A DNA stretch of 64,000 bases from Datnioides undecimradiatus (GCA_008933995.1 WARS01000028.1:150001-214000), one strand, 5' to 3'; positions 35,001-47,424 are shown, numbered from the stretch's first letter. Translations and numbers: made by a program. The notes: a model not told the origin generated them from the sequence alone.

Positions 35001-36145
35001 GTCGAAGAATGATTTTAGATAAAAACTAGAAGTGGAACGTCTCGTTCCTAACACGCCTGCGGCTCTGCGCAGCCCGGACTGCGGGTCACCAGTTCACTGA
35101 TTAACACAAACAGTCACTTATGAGTCAGTTGAGCAACAGCAGCAGCAGTTTTGTTCAGTTATTTCTATTAAATATTAATTCCTGGAAGAAGTTTTTCTCT
35201 GATGCAGGATTTTAAACTCTGAACTGACCCAGTTTACATCATAATGCAGCTCACAAGGGAAGAAGCACTCAGATCATTTTACTTGAGTGAAAAGTACCAA
35301 TGACAAGTAAAGGTCCTGCTTTTAGACTTAAGTGAATGCACGTCAGAATTTACTATGGATTACAGCAAGTACTCATTCTGCAGTGATGTTCTTCCTGCTC
35401 TGCTGCATGTTTTTGGATCAACATTCCTGCTGCATTCATGTGTTTTTTGCATTTTCCTGCTGCAGATGTTTAAAGTAAACCATTTAAACTACTTTATACA
35501 CTGTCGGCTAGTTTCATGTGCAGAAATGCAGCATGTTCTTATTTAAAATCCATGTTTTCAGCTTTGTGATGATGCATTTTCCATCTGATCTGACAGTGTT
35601 TTTAAATAGTTTATTTAGTCTATACCGAGCCTCAGCCCACAGGGAACACTTCACACTTTATTTAATCGGTTTATCAGATAAAATCTAATTCTGACTCACC
35701 AAATTCAGAGATATATGGTTTTAATTGGACAGAAAGGGTATGGAAAATCTAAAAATTGACAATTAACAAAAGGTTTTGGACAAATATAGCGAGTAAAAAG
35801 TAAAATATTTGCCTCATAGATGTTGTGAAGTAGAAGTGTAAAGCTGCACAAAATGTTAATATTCAAGTGAATTTGTTTTTTCAACAACTGAAATGATCAG
35901 GCAGTGATCTTAGCTGCTGTACATGTGCTCTATTGCTCCGCCCCTTCAGCTCTAATGAACCAATCATTGCTAGCTGATGTGAAAGGCGTCATTACCAGTG
36001 ATCCACCGGGGGAAATGTCTCACCAGACACCAGATTTAAAACCTCTGTAAACTCTGAAATACAGAGAGATTTAATCGGTGGACTAATCACAATGATATTG
36101 GCTTAAAAACATACATAATAATAACAATAACAACAACAACGCAAT

Positions 36146-36181
<36 letters not shown>

Positions 36182-38105
36182 GTCTGTGTCTTCTAGCTAC
36201 TGTAACATCAATAACTAACAACATCAACAACAATAATAACAACAACAACAACAACAATAATAACAACAACAATAATAATAATAACAACAACAACAACAAT
36301 AATAACAACAACAACACCAATAACTAACAACATCAACGACAACAACAACATCAACAACAATAATAATAGTAACAATAACACCAATAACTAACAACAACAA
36401 CAACAACAACAACAATAATAATAATAATATGTCTGTATGAAAGGTGTGACCAAACGTTACAGACTGCATGCCACATTTACACCTATTTGTTTTCTGATTG
36501 CAGTTTAGATCTTTCTATGGTGGCCCTGAGAGTTCAATACAGTGCAGCTGAAAAAAAAACCCACATACAAATTAATACATTTTAATAATAATAATAAAAT
36601 ATTAAATAATTAACAATAAATTGCCTTTTTTTGAAACATGCACAGCCAGTTGTACTTATATATACAACACAGACCTGTGCGTCGCTTTTTACTGTCCCCC
36701 GGGAAACAGTTCATGTTGTAGTTTGGACATATCTTCAGTATTTCTCATCCATGCAGGTACTGGCAAACCTTTGATACACTGAAATCATCCAGTAACACCT
36801 GCCATGCTGACGTATCGATTGTCTTTAATCAGGTTTTTTTAAAGGCCGGTGCGTTTTGCTTGTTTTGAGGCAGGTTAGTTAGTTCGCAGTTGTCCCTCAC
36901 AGTTAATTAATCAGGACTTGGATGTGTTTTCACACTCTCAAAGTGGGTCAGATGAGACTCGATAAGCACAGGTCCTGGAATCTCTCTCTCTCTCTCTTTG
37001 TTGTTGTCACTCTTCTTGCGGGTCTGTCGCCCTTTGTCTCATCGTGAAGTAACACAAACCTGCAGCAGAGATCAGACTCTTTGTGTGATCGGGTTTTAAG
37101 TGTCTCTAATAGCTCTGCGGGGTCTGTGGAGCATCTGCAAACAGCTACAGCTTGATTTCCATCTGTTGTCTGGTTTATTTCGACACAATGGCGACAGAAA
37201 AATGAGCTGTTTAACCATCAGTAATGTGACTTTTCTGTAATTTTGCACAGCCTCCCCTCTAAATGACTGTATCTGAGGGTCTTGGAACTGCAAAATCTTA
37301 CATTTCTCCTACCTAGCATGTTTGTATTTGGGGCTAAACAGTATAAATCGAGTGTTTCCTCCAGGATATATTCCTTTCAGCAGTGCTGGAATGTAACTTA
37401 GTACATTTACTCAACTACAAGTGTAATGCATGTGTACTTAACTTGATTATTTCCATTTTATGCCCTTTTACACTTCTACTTTACCATATTTTACATGCAC
37501 ATATTTTTTACTTCACTGCATGTATCTGCCTTTAGTTACTTTGCAGATCCAGATTATTTATAAAAAATTATATGTTATTATAATATATTATGTTAAGCTG
37601 CCCATGAATGCATTAATAATTATAATCCTGTAATATATTATATGATTCTTGGGCCACTCAGTGTTAGGATTACTTTAACTTTTGGTACTTTAAGTTTTTT
37701 TTATGCAAATACTTTTGCACTTTTACTCAAGCAGGAGTTTGAATGCAGTACTTGTACTTTTTACAGTTTCTTATTTAAGTTAACTAAAAGATCAGAGGGC
37801 TTCTTTCACTTCTGCGCGTCAGGAAGAGCAAAACGGATGTTTGCATGTTTGCTTATTTATTAATATTTATGATTATATAAGAGGCTGAACTATCAGCATA
37901 TGAGCAGAGAAGCTGTTTCACATGGTGCCGTAGTTTGTGACGGAGGATGGAGGCTCATTTTGAGCCACTGTGCAAAATACTGAAGCTGCCAACTGTCTGC
38001 CTTCACCTCCTCCGAGTGTGTGTGTGTGTGTGCGTGTGTGTGTGTATCTTGTCTCTCATAGAGCCAAACTGTCACAGCGACTGAACAAACAAGGGATGGC
38101 AGCTG

Positions 38106-38136
<31 letters not shown>

Positions 38137-38308
38137 TATGCACACAGACACAAATGGGTCTCGGTGTCTGTGGGGTGGGACCAGTACAGACCTGACTGGA
38201 GACACAGACACATGATGGGTGGCAGTGGAGGATGACTCCGACCAAAGTTTGGATAAAGTCAACTTTGGATTTATATCTGGATCGTGCAGGAGCATAAAAC
38301 ACATCAGT

Positions 38309-38347
<39 letters not shown>

Positions 38348-39668
38348 TGAGAGTGAGAGAAATGGGCTTTGCGAAAAACTTTGGCAAAACTTTACGGAGG
38401 CTGTCGGGATTTTTCTGTCGTTTTCCCAAAGTGATGCGACGCTCCGGACGACTGGAGGTCATTCTGCTGTGGAGGAACTCCGGTGAGTCTCCAAACATGG
38501 AAGAAAGATTTGTGGTTTTCACATTTTTTTTGAGAAATGCCAGCCGTTGGTCATAATCAGCAGCTTATTTGCACTCTTCGCTCTCTGTCAGTGGAAATCA
38601 CACATATTTATTTTGATTTTGAACTTAACACATTGGTTTTTTCCAGAATGCATCAGTTACGTCATGCAAGACTCCCGCGAAACATCTTCCCTCCCTCCAA
38701 CCTACCCATGAAATGCAAATATGCTTTTTCATACACATGCACAATGATCCACATGTGTGAATGCACACATTCATATCTGCACCAATTAATAAATAAATAA
38801 ATAAAGACAGAAAGACAGAAAAAGTCATTTGGTGAATGTAAAATTTAAGGAGATTTAAGAAGCTTATTCCTCATTGACTCCAAAAATATAAACATTTAAT
38901 CCCATATTTTATGAATAATACAGCTTTTGTACTTTTGGATTTCTTTATTATAATTATTGTTTCCAATAGACCCGCGTGTGCTTAGTTTTGGAGTTCATGT
39001 GTGAATTTATTGAGTTTTGCAGCAGTTTTATATGTTTTCATTTCACAACTATACTGAAACATTTTAAATGGACTCTTAATAGATAATGTTTGAGCTTGAT
39101 ATCAAATCGTTCCCCACTTCTACTCTGCATGTCTATGATCCTCTACCAGCACCTGATTGTGCAGACGCTCTTACTGATCTTTAGCATATCAGTGAGATCC
39201 TTCCTGTGATTGTGTCCACTTCTTCAGTGATTCGTATCAGTGGAAACATACTCAGCGTCATCACCAACAGACAAACCAGTTTACTGTAAACTGAGCTAAA
39301 CATGACCTATCTGGAAGGAAGCAGGAAACAAAAAAATATCAAGTTTAGGGACAAAATATTTTAAAAACTCAAGTAAAATCAAGCTTAAACTGCTTAAAAG
39401 TCTATTCAGATGAAAAGACACGTAGGCCACATGAAACGCGTCTGCGGCTATTTAGTAAGTGTGTCTAGCTGCCTGAACAAAGTGTGTGTGCGTGTGTGTT
39501 GTGGTAACACGATAACTCTTTATTCAGTTTCAAAGACTCATGATAAAACACCTGAGAACGCGTCCGAACATGTAGAGAGACGGCGAAAGAAAAACGGGGG
39601 AAATAAAGAGCATTATGAAAGAAACAGAGGAGAGCAGATGGCTGCTGGATTTAGCAACCACCTGTCCT

Positions 39669-39710
<42 letters not shown>

Positions 39711-41267
39711 CCTGTCTTTGTTTTCCTACTGTACAAGCATTTGCAGCTAACGACCTCTCCTGATTAGAATAAGTGTTTTTTTTTTAATTTACACTCTTCA
39801 AGTGTTTGGCCTTAAATCTGAAATGTATGTAAGTAACCACAGTGTGCGTCTGTGAGCGCTAAATCACAGCAGGAAACACATCTAGAGTCAACAAACAGCG
39901 TCTGGTTACACAGAGAACACCCGACAGGAGGATACGTCAGGTGATGGCTTTATCTTCTGACGTGCTACAAATGATTTTACTCTCTCTGTGTTCAAGAGAT
40001 GCACAAAAGCTGCGTAAAAGCAACAAAATTCACTGTTTAAAGGAAAAAGTTAGTCGTGTTTTCACTGGTTGTCAGATTCAAGCTGAGTGAGGGTGTTTGA
40101 ATGTGTTGTTAGCTTGCGTTGGTTCAAAATCAGTGGGTGAGTTGCCTTTTTCTATTGATTTGGTGTCTTCTTCCACATTAAAACAATTTCTATCATAGAC
40201 TTACGGTGGAAAAGACTGTTTCAATAATGTTTAGTTGTTGAGGATTAGACCTGTCTGTTGGCTGCTTATCAGTGAAGGTCTTATTTAGCATGCTAGCTTA
40301 TCTTTGGTGTTAGCGAGGGTGAAGGTTGCTAGCTAGGTGGCTAATGAATCTTAGAGAGAATGCTGGGGAACAGTAGGGAATAATAGGGAACATTTGGGGA
40401 ACGCTGGGGAATAATAGGGAACAGCTGGGAACACCAGGAATATTGGGGAACACTAGGGAATAATAGGGAAGAGTTTGGAACACCAGGAATATTGGGGGAA
40501 CACTAGGGAATAATAGGGGACAGTTGGGAACACTAGGGAACAATTTGTGACAGCTGGGGACATAAGAGAATGCTAGGGAACAGTTAGGAACACTAAGAAA
40601 CATTTGGGGACACAAGAAATATTGGGGAGCACTAGGGAATAATAGAGAACAGCTGGGGACACTAGGGAACAGTTGAAAACACTAGGAAATAATAGGGAAC
40701 AGTTGGGGACACTAGGGAACAGTTGGGGAACCGTTCAAAATAATAGGGAACAGTTGGTAACAGGAAGTAGGAAACATATGAAGACAGAATAAAACAGGAA
40801 CTAGTCAAACAGAAAGTCAAAACCATGACAGGCTGCAGCTTCAGGAGGGATGTTCAGGTGCATTTCCCGTCAAGACAATCTAAAATAAAGTAAAAATACA
40901 ATAAAAACCTGAGTCAGATTCAGTTGGACTAAATCCTGCATCAGCACGGTGGGGGTGCAGGAGCAGAGGGCGCCATAAAAAACAAAACAAAAACAACAAT
41001 GCAGGGTTGTCTGGGAAAAACAGCTGAGCCTGACTCGGCGTTTGCAACAGTGCAATGCAGCTTCATCAAATACTGTATGCACATAGGAGCTGTTAGACAA
41101 CATGGATGTGAACAAAACACTGTGATCATACTGTAAAGTCCTGTGTATACCCACATAGATCCCTGGATCTGTTGCTCCTGAGCACCTACTGTTCTGCCTT
41201 TAGCTGACTTTGACCTCTGTGAAAGACAGCAATGCATCTCAAACCATATGTGTTGGATAAGCTGAGG

Positions 41268-41305
<38 letters not shown>

Positions 41306-42837
41306 GGCAGGTGAGTGTGAGAGGAGCTGCAGGTTCATTGCGCTTCTCTCGGCACACACAGACCTCATTAGAGAGTCGGCGCTAAAATAAAAAAAGACAG
41401 TTTCTCACGGGGGAGAGAAACCTGTTGAGACTGTCCGGTTTAGGCGTTCTGACCTTTGACCTCTGAGCTGAGATCCGGCCGAACACACTGACGCTCACAA
41501 TAATTTCTGGGTCTGTTTGTTTGTCTGGAGTTGCAGTTTCGGTCACCACAACATTAAATTAATTAGTCTTTACATCAAGATTTAAACAAATACAGTAAAT
41601 AATAAAATAAAACAGAAAACTGGTTATCACCTCAAAGTGATTTAATATTTTGACCACTTTCAAAGACTAAACTCATGATTTCCATATGAATTTTGCATAT
41701 TTACTGCTCACAGGACATAAAACTATGAGATTTTGATGCCTTTTGACTAATTTGACGACTGATTTATGAGTAATTTCAATCAGTAAGTCCATGTTTCACG
41801 CAACCTGTAAATCAAAACAGTTCAGTCATTCATCATAATAAAAAGAAAAGAGCTCAGTATTTATATTTGATAGCTGATAGGATCCATATTTATATACTAG
41901 AAGTCATAAAACACTGCATCATAATTCGTGTTCCTAGTGTTAAAAGCATAAAGTGTTTGTGTGTCTGTGTGCGTCTGACTCTCCTCCATCAGACTGATTG
42001 AGTCTGATCGATTGTTAGCGTCTGGGAAAAGCTTTTATCCCTGAGACAGCAGCGAGAGAGCGAGAGCGAAAGCAAGGAGAGAGGAGAGTGAAGGGAAGCG
42101 ATTCGCCTGCACACGTTTGTGAAAGGAATATTGGATGACTTTGCTTTGAGTTAGCGTTAGGTCTTCATCGTCAGTCTGCTTTCCTGATGTTGTTCAAATA
42201 ATAATGAATAATACGATATCTGAGTCGCTAAATCTGGTGTCTGGTGAGACACTCCTCAGCTGAATCACAGGTAGTGATGTGATTTACTTTAATTTGATTT
42301 TAATCAGTGTGAATCCATGATCTTGTAGTTAAAACAATAAAGTTAATTCATTTAGCATATACACATCTGAACCCTGCATAACCAAACGCTTTAACTCAAC
42401 AGTCTGCAAACATGCTAGCAGCTCTGTGTCACTGCACTGTGTCTCAGCAGCTAATGCCAGCATGCTAACAGACTAACAATCACAATGCTAACAAGTAGCA
42501 GTTTTACACTGTTCGCCATCCTAGTTAGCAGCATATTAGCATGCAAACAGTTGCTAATTAGCACTGAGCTTTAAGTGCAACTTAGGCTAATGTTGGGAAA
42601 GTGATTACAAGTCATTCAGAGGGAAAACGTGAATGTTTGCACTAACTTTCTGTGACAATCAAACAAACAATAGTTGAAATGTTTCATAAAGTGACCCCAT
42701 GGTGGCGTCTGATGATGTTTACTTAGACGGAGGGATGTTTCCTGTCTTCCTCTGTGGATCAAGTTCATTGTGAAAAGGGATCAAGATGGATGATAGAGTG
42801 AACGCATGAGTGGAGAGTGACAGCAGGAAACTGGGTG

Positions 42838-42888
<51 letters not shown>

Positions 42889-42962
42889 GCTAATCATAAC
42901 AAGCTACGTAAGTGAGCAAAGAGAAACAGAGGAGAGGTGAAAGACTGAGTCAGCAGTCCTAT

Positions 42963-42994
<32 letters not shown>

Positions 42995-43313
42995 CCCCTC
43001 CTCTCCTGTCTGTGTGTGTGTCCATCACACTGTGGCCTCCATTTGACTGTTAAATCACCCACTCAGCACAACAACACGCAGACGGGGAAACAGACAGAGA
43101 GGTGGCCACGCAAATCAGCATCTGAAGTCTGACAGGGACTGACTGTAGCGCAGAGCTTGGAGAGAAGCAGAACACACACTGCAGGCAGAGAGGACGGAGG
43201 GTTTCGGTAGTTACTTAAGCGTCATTTACTCCTCTCTTAACGTGTGTGTGTGTGTGTGTGTGTGTGTAGGATGAGGTGATGTAACAGATCTTAGTGAGGG
43301 TATTGAGTTGTGT

Positions 43314-43369
<56 letters not shown>

Positions 43370-43463
43370 AAGATGAAGATGGGAGATGGGAGCAGCCATG
43401 TGCAAACTGTCGGATAAAGTCGGGCAGCACGTGAAAAAGAGGTCACCAGGTAGGCTCATGGGA

Positions 43464-43494
<31 letters not shown>

Positions 43495-44752
43495 CACGCA
43501 CACAAACACACGCGCGCAGAGTACTTGTGGGTGTTTTTCAGCATCTTCGTGTGTGTGCGCGGCTTCTCAGAGTGAATAATGTTTGTGTGTTGACAGGAGG
43601 TCGACTTATTTCAATACTTAATGGTGCCGCTGGACTCTGGCCAGTATTGCCGGTTCAGTTTGTGTGCGTGTGTTTGTCGGTCTGATTCTCTACGGGTGAG
43701 CGAAAGGGACAAACTTAACGCTTGCATAACATCAGGATATGTCCAGGATTCATTCTCTTTTATAAAACCTTCACTTTTAGTCCAAAAAATGTCTAAAAAT
43801 TGTTAAAAATGTCAACACAAACAGTTTATTTTGCCTTAAAAACAGTTAAACTAGAAACCTCAGTGTCACATGTGAAAGTTCTGCCTTTAAACTCTTACTT
43901 TAGTAAAACTTCATGAGTATAAACATGAAAATGTACTAAAAACAGCAAAATTAAAAGTACTTTACTTGGTTACAGATGTTGATTGATTAATATATTTGTT
44001 TACAGTGATAAAAAAACAGAGAAAATCATGTTTTCTAACACTGAACCAGACAATTTTAGACTTTTCTAGTTAAATAACTGTACTTGTTTACTTCCTCTCA
44101 TGTTTATCAAGTATGTGAGTATCTGTGAACGTATTAATGTGGTTGTGCGATTGTCTAAAATCAGAGTTTCGGGTCGTGTCTTCATTCTGTTTCCTTGTTT
44201 GTTCACATGTTGGGCTGCAGGCTCAGTTCGCATCAGTAGCTTAGTGATGCAGCACAGCGACTGAACGTGGCTCATGATATAAGTCTGAAACCAGACGTGT
44301 GCACAGAGGAGCTGAAGTTATTTGGTGTTTTGGTGGCATTTAAAGCTGAATATTTGCATTTCTAAAGATTAAAACGTAACAGGTCAAACGCTTCGTGACC
44401 TTGTTTTGAAACATTCACCTCCTTCGTGTTTTGACCGTGTCACGATTTGCATACGGTTGGTTTCCATCTGCACGGTCTCACTCAGGTTATCAGAGGATTT
44501 ATTTGCATATACGTTACACACACACACACGCACGCACACACTTAGATCACGTATGCGCACACCTGCACGTACCTCACCTGTGACGTTACAGTGTGCGATG
44601 CACCTTCCCCTGATTGGAAACTTTGGCAATCTCTCCCTGCAGGCTGTAAGTACACGTGTCACGCGGCCTGTCGGGACCGGGTGTCGCTGGACTGTCACCC
44701 TGCAGCTTCGCCCGTCAGTCAGGACCAGCTCAACAACAACACGCCGCTCCAT
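32020..44752 (+). CDS. rassf5: Ras association domain-containing protein 5 (NORE1), first two coding exons; 3' part outside window
   Basis: RASSF5 is a Ras/Rap effector that binds MST1/2 kinases and regulates apoptosis and lymphocyte adhesion. Exon 1 is 32020-32533 and exon 2 is 44643-44752, joined through a split Gly codon (G|GC), giving 208 residues here. Seen: PPDVRTIF and DPRVKEESGEGH, which resemble the human NORE1A segment before its C1 domain. A full C1 zinc finger follows: His145, Cys156, Cys159, Cys170, Cys173, His178, Cys181 and Cys189. The first ATG after the flank (32020) was taken; upstream in-frame codons are GTG-type only. The N-terminal 120 residues do not match anything I remember. 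The Ras-association and SARAH domains must lie beyond position 64000. A short RAPL-type isoform start was looked for and not found. Confidence 0.85.
33990..34098 (+). repeat. Three-copy tandem repeat of about 36 bp
   Basis: The unit begins AACTTTAGCTAGCTGCTGGC and ends with a TAA-GTTGCTAGCCTG-like segment. It occurs three times head to tail with a few substitutions. The GCTAGC palindromes inside give it local self-complementarity. Confidence 0.8.
34345..34430 (+). repeat. Half copy of the palindromic GGAGCTTTC element
   Basis: CAAGGTCCATTAAGT is followed by CAGGAGCTTTCAGCCACATC and CCTTCATCAG, in the same order as the copies at about 4115-4195 and 45055-45120. Confidence 0.5.
35258..35345 (+). 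repeat. Fragment of 'TACTTTTACTTAAGTA' fish repeat
   Basis: CTCAGATCATTTTACTTGAG followed by GAAAAGTACCAAT and AAGTAAAGGTCCTGC is the end of an abundant percomorph repeat. A longer copy is at 37375-37785 and another end fragment at about 61593-61690. Confidence 0.6.
36116..36429. repeat. Compound AAC/AAT trinucleotide and (CA)n array
   Basis: A (CA)n run at about 36147-36178 is flanked by AAC/AAT triplets, which run from about 36202 to 36429. On the minus strand it gives poly-leucine/valine frames that are not genes. Confidence 0.9.
37375..37785 (+). repeat. Interspersed percomorph repeat, near full length
   Basis: It begins GTGCTGGAATGTAACTTAGT, ACATTTACTCAA, and continues with TATTTCCATTTTATGCCCTT and TTAGTTACTTTGCAGATCCA. 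It ends with TTTGGTACTTTAAGT and GAATGCAGTACTTGTAC. I recognise the order from many spiny-rayed fish introns but cannot give a family name. Confidence 0.75.
38362..38482 (+). CDS. Candidate alternative first exon of rassf5 (A)
   Basis: ATG at 38362 opens 40 codons plus one base, starting MGFAKNFGKTLRRLSGFFCR, and ends at a strong donor (TCCG|GTGAGT). The phase (one base) matches the phase-1 acceptor of rassf5 exon 2 at 44643, so splicing would give ...RNS-G-CKYTCHAAC. The peptide is strongly basic and amphipathic and matches no family I know. A (GT)n run lies immediately upstream, and no promoter motif is obvious. It could equally be a chance frame. Confidence 0.35.
40330..40760 (+). repeat. 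Minisatellite of GGGAACA-type units
   Basis: About 430 bp of degenerate tandem units such as CACTAGGGAATAATAGGGAA and CAGTTGGGGA, roughly 18-40 bp each. The 101-codon minus-strand frame over it is repetitive (SVPNCS..., PSVP...) and not a gene. Confidence 0.9.
42400..42720 (+). repeat. Second copy of GTTAGCATGCTAAC-type repeat
   Basis: Blocks such as AACATGCTAGCAGCTCTG, CAGCATGCTAACA and TTGCTAATTAGCACTGAGC are followed by a tail with CAATAGTTGAAATGTTTCA and CCCCATGGTGGCG, as in the other copies at about 24320 and 63000. Confidence 0.7.
42842..42887. repeat. (CA)n microsatellite
   Basis: A pure CA run of about 46 bp. Other long CA/GT runs in rassf5 introns: 38312-38345, 39671-39710, 41271-41304, 43309-43368, 45890-45931, 47176-47205, 47899-47953, 51005-51049, 56456-56481 and 61384-61425. 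Confidence 0.95.
42966..42992 (+). repeat. (CAG)9 triplet repeat
   Basis: Nine perfect CAG triplets, about 0.4 kb upstream of candidate first exon B. If that exon is transcribed from further upstream, this repeat could lie in its 5' UTR. It is not in any supported coding frame. Confidence 0.9.
43309..43368. repeat. (GT)n microsatellite
   Basis: About 60 bp of GT with one GA interruption, ending 18 bp before the ATG of candidate exon B. A shorter GT run at 43242-43267 and a CA run at 43468-43492 flank the same site. Confidence 0.95.
43386..43449 (+). CDS. Candidate alternative first exon of rassf5 (B)
   Basis: ATG at 43386 gives 21 codons plus one base (MGAAMCKLSDKVGQHVKKRS then P and split G) and a donor CCAG|GTAGGC. 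The phase again matches rassf5 exon 2, which lies 1.2 kb downstream. MGAAMC fits the N-myristoylation pattern (Gly2, small residue at 6), with Cys6 and a basic patch nearby, so membrane anchoring is conceivable. A long GT run precedes it. An exon this small could also arise by chance. Confidence 0.35.
44643..44752 (+). CDS. rassf5: rassf5 exon 2 (second half of C1 domain)
   Basis: Acceptor CTCCCTGCAG, donor CAT|GTGAGT. It encodes CKYTCHAACRDRVSLDCHPA then ASPVSQDQLNNNTPLH. Cys173, His178, Cys181 and Cys189 complete the zinc ligands begun in exon 1. The exon ends in phase 0, so first exons ending in phase 1 can join only to this exon and not directly to a phase-0 downstream exon. Confidence 0.88.
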
Positions 44753-44770
44753 GTGAGTACACGCCACCCT

Positions 44771-44804
<34 letters not shown>

Positions 44805-45054
44805 TCTTTGTTTCCTGCATCTCTGCTTCCTGTTCAACACACCAGATGCTGTTTGCATCTGATAACACTTCTGATTGCACGTTTGCACCACAATGAACAC
44901 AACAGAAGGCTAAACAATCAAAACATCACACTCTGCGTTAATATATATACATATATTTATGATCACTGAGGCTTTAATGGGAGAATTTTAAACATCCCGT
45001 GCTGCTCTGAAATACTGTTCAAGAGCCTTGTCCCACCCTTATAAACATCTGAAT

Positions 45055-45120
45055 ACAAGGACCAATCAGTAGCTGTTCCTGAGCTTTTGACTGCATCACA
45101 TGGTCTTCCTCAGCAGTGAT
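45055..45120 (+). repeat. Half copy of the palindromic GGAGCTTTC element
   Basis: CAAGGACCAATCAGTAGCTG is followed by TTCCTGAGCTTTTGACTGCA and CATGGTCTTCCTCAGCAG, matching the order seen near 3985-4200 and at 34345-34430. Confidence 0.5.
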
Positions 45121-45888
45121 TGTGAATGTGATTTCACTGTATAATTACCTGCAGCTGTATACAGTGTAAAGGTAGATTATATGGTGTAATTAAGCCTGAA
45201 ATGTGTTAATTATCAGCTTTTACCAGTTAAAAACTAGAGATGTGGCGTTTGTGGTCAAACCTGGGCTTTCATTTTCATTCTCAGCACTTTTTATTTAAGG
45301 AAACTCATCGGTGTAACGCAGCTCTTCACCACAGGAGAGCGCTGTAGTCAAACACTTCTCCAGCTGATCGCTGAGGACCGAGGGGATTGGTCTGTTGATC
45401 AGCAATAGCAGATAAAATTATGAGAATAACCATTGACTATTATTCTGCAACAAACATTTAATGAATGATGCTATTGTGATAAATTAAACAAAAAGGCAAT
45501 TAACAGAAAGTTAATTAACTATTTTTAACCAAAATTAGCAAACATTCATCTGTTTTACTTGTTTATTTGTTCAAATTTGTTGTTTTTATTTATATATAAG
45601 TGATGATAAATTTATAATTTTGAGGATTTTGAGTGAATCAAGACATCAGCTGTGACTTTAAGAGACTGCAAAGGGCATGTTTACGACTTTTGGGACATTT
45701 TACAGGCTGATCGATTGATTAGGATGGGAAGTGGTGAGGAAGTAACGAGGAAAAGGTCGTCGTGTGATGAGTAAGACATGAAATGTGTGTTTTCTGTAAT
45801 GGGTCAAATTCCATTGAGGTTTGATCAAAAACATTGGACCCCAAGTCAGTGCGCACACTCCCATAATGCATCACTCACCAAGAATGGC

Positions 45889-45936
<48 letters not shown>

Positions 45937-46404
45937 CTGGAAGACAGCTGGGAGTGCAGCAGGTCTGGTTCATGTTATTTGTGCAGACCACACCAGTCTC
46001 ACTCAGTATTACAGTGTCATACCACTGCATCTGTGCGTGTGTGTGTGTGAACGTGTGTGGACGTGTGTGTGTGCGTGCGTGAGGGTGTGTGTGAACGTGT
46101 GTGAACGTGGGTGTGTGCGTGCGTGAGGGTGTGTGTGAACGTGCCGGTATGTCTAGAGTTACTTCACTGACAGGAAGCGGTCACAGGAAGAGGAGCAGAA
46201 TGACTTCACACTGGAAAGAATGCTTGAACAAACATGAAAGTGTTAAATAATTAGATATAAAATAGGCGCTGTGATCATAAAACACATAAAAACTATTATT
46301 TGATATATATTAAAATACAGTTAACATGTGAATCCTGATATTTAACCATTCTGAACCTTCTTGAACAACTTCTTCTTCAGTATTTGAGTCACTTCTGGTC
46401 CAGG

Positions 46405-46470
46405 ACGCGTTTAGCCTAGCTTAGCACAAAGACTGGAATCAAATGGAAACTGCTAGTCCAGCTCGGTCAA
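46405..46470 (+). repeat. Fragment of AGCTTAGCACAAAGACTGGAA repeat
   Basis: It includes CCTAGCTTAGCACAAAGACT and GGAAACTGCTAGTCCAGCTC. A sister fragment is at about 47425-47485 and a longer copy at 52375-52620. Confidence 0.65.
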
Positions 46471-47173
46471 AGGTTGTTATTGATATTTTTGGACTAAAGC
46501 TCCTATATCTAATATTCAATCCCACTATGTCTGAACATCTACAGTCTCTGAAAGAAGACACTAACAACACCAGCGTACTTAATATTTTGCAGTTGAACTC
46601 TACTCTCATGATCTTGGGATATTAAACCTGCAGCTGAAACAAGGACTCCACACTGTCTTGCACTCGCTAAAGCCTTGAAAGCCGCTTTGAGAAGCTGCAA
46701 TGAGCTCAGTCACACCATACAATGCAATACTTTGAATTAAAAGCAGCCTCATACTGATAAATCCTATTGTCACAGAACTTAATCAGAGCAGTTGAGCAAA
46801 AACCATCAGTTTTAATGGAAACTAATTAGCTTCTGTTGTATCTGACTTGTTATTAATGTGTGAGTGACACTACATGGATTCTGTTGTGTGCACATTCACA
46901 TGAAAGGGTGCAGAAGTGACCCAAATACTAGGCTTCACATGAATATTCACTTGACAACTGTAAATAACTGTAATTATTTAATAGTATTGTTGTTGTGGTC
47001 CTGAGCGACCCGACTGTTTACGTCTCGTGGGCCACTCAGACCGGTTTTAGCGTTCCCAGTCGTCGCTGAGCTCAGTCCGGGGGTTTTGGCTCCACCGTTT
47101 GGCAACACTGATGTGGTTTTTTTTGCACCCAGCATGGGGAGGATCAACTCAGCACATTTCACACCAGCGCTGA

Positions 47174-47207
<34 letters not shown>

Positions 47208-47424
47208 AGACTGCTGAGTAGTGCTGAGTATCGTGCTGTGGGTTTTTAGATTGGGTCTGATATTTTTGCATGAAAATACATTTTTTTGGTGTGTTTTCAG
47301 CTGGGAGGTGTGTGTGTGTGTGTGTGTGTGGTTGCAGATGTGTATCAGTGCTGCAGGGCAGACACATCAGTATGTCTGTCTATTGTACTGCACAGATGTA
47401 TGAATACATATTCTTAACAGCGCG

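Larger units (their letters stand above)
32534..44642 (+). other. rassf5 intron 1 (12.1 kb)
   Basis: It holds (AAT)n at 32671-32702, a (TA)n patch near 33540-33570, a three-copy 36-bp tandem repeat at 33990-34098, interspersed repeats (35258-35345, 37375-37785, 42400-42720), AAC/AAT triplets at 36202-36429, a 40330-40760 minisatellite, (CAG)9 at 42966-42992 and many CA/GT runs. It also holds two open segments ending in good phase-1 donors (38362-38482 and 43386-43449), described separately. Confidence 0.7.

Noticed and set aside
36087-36469. Poly-leucine/valine minus-strand frames
   Set aside because: They are translation of AAC/AAT triplets and (CA)n.
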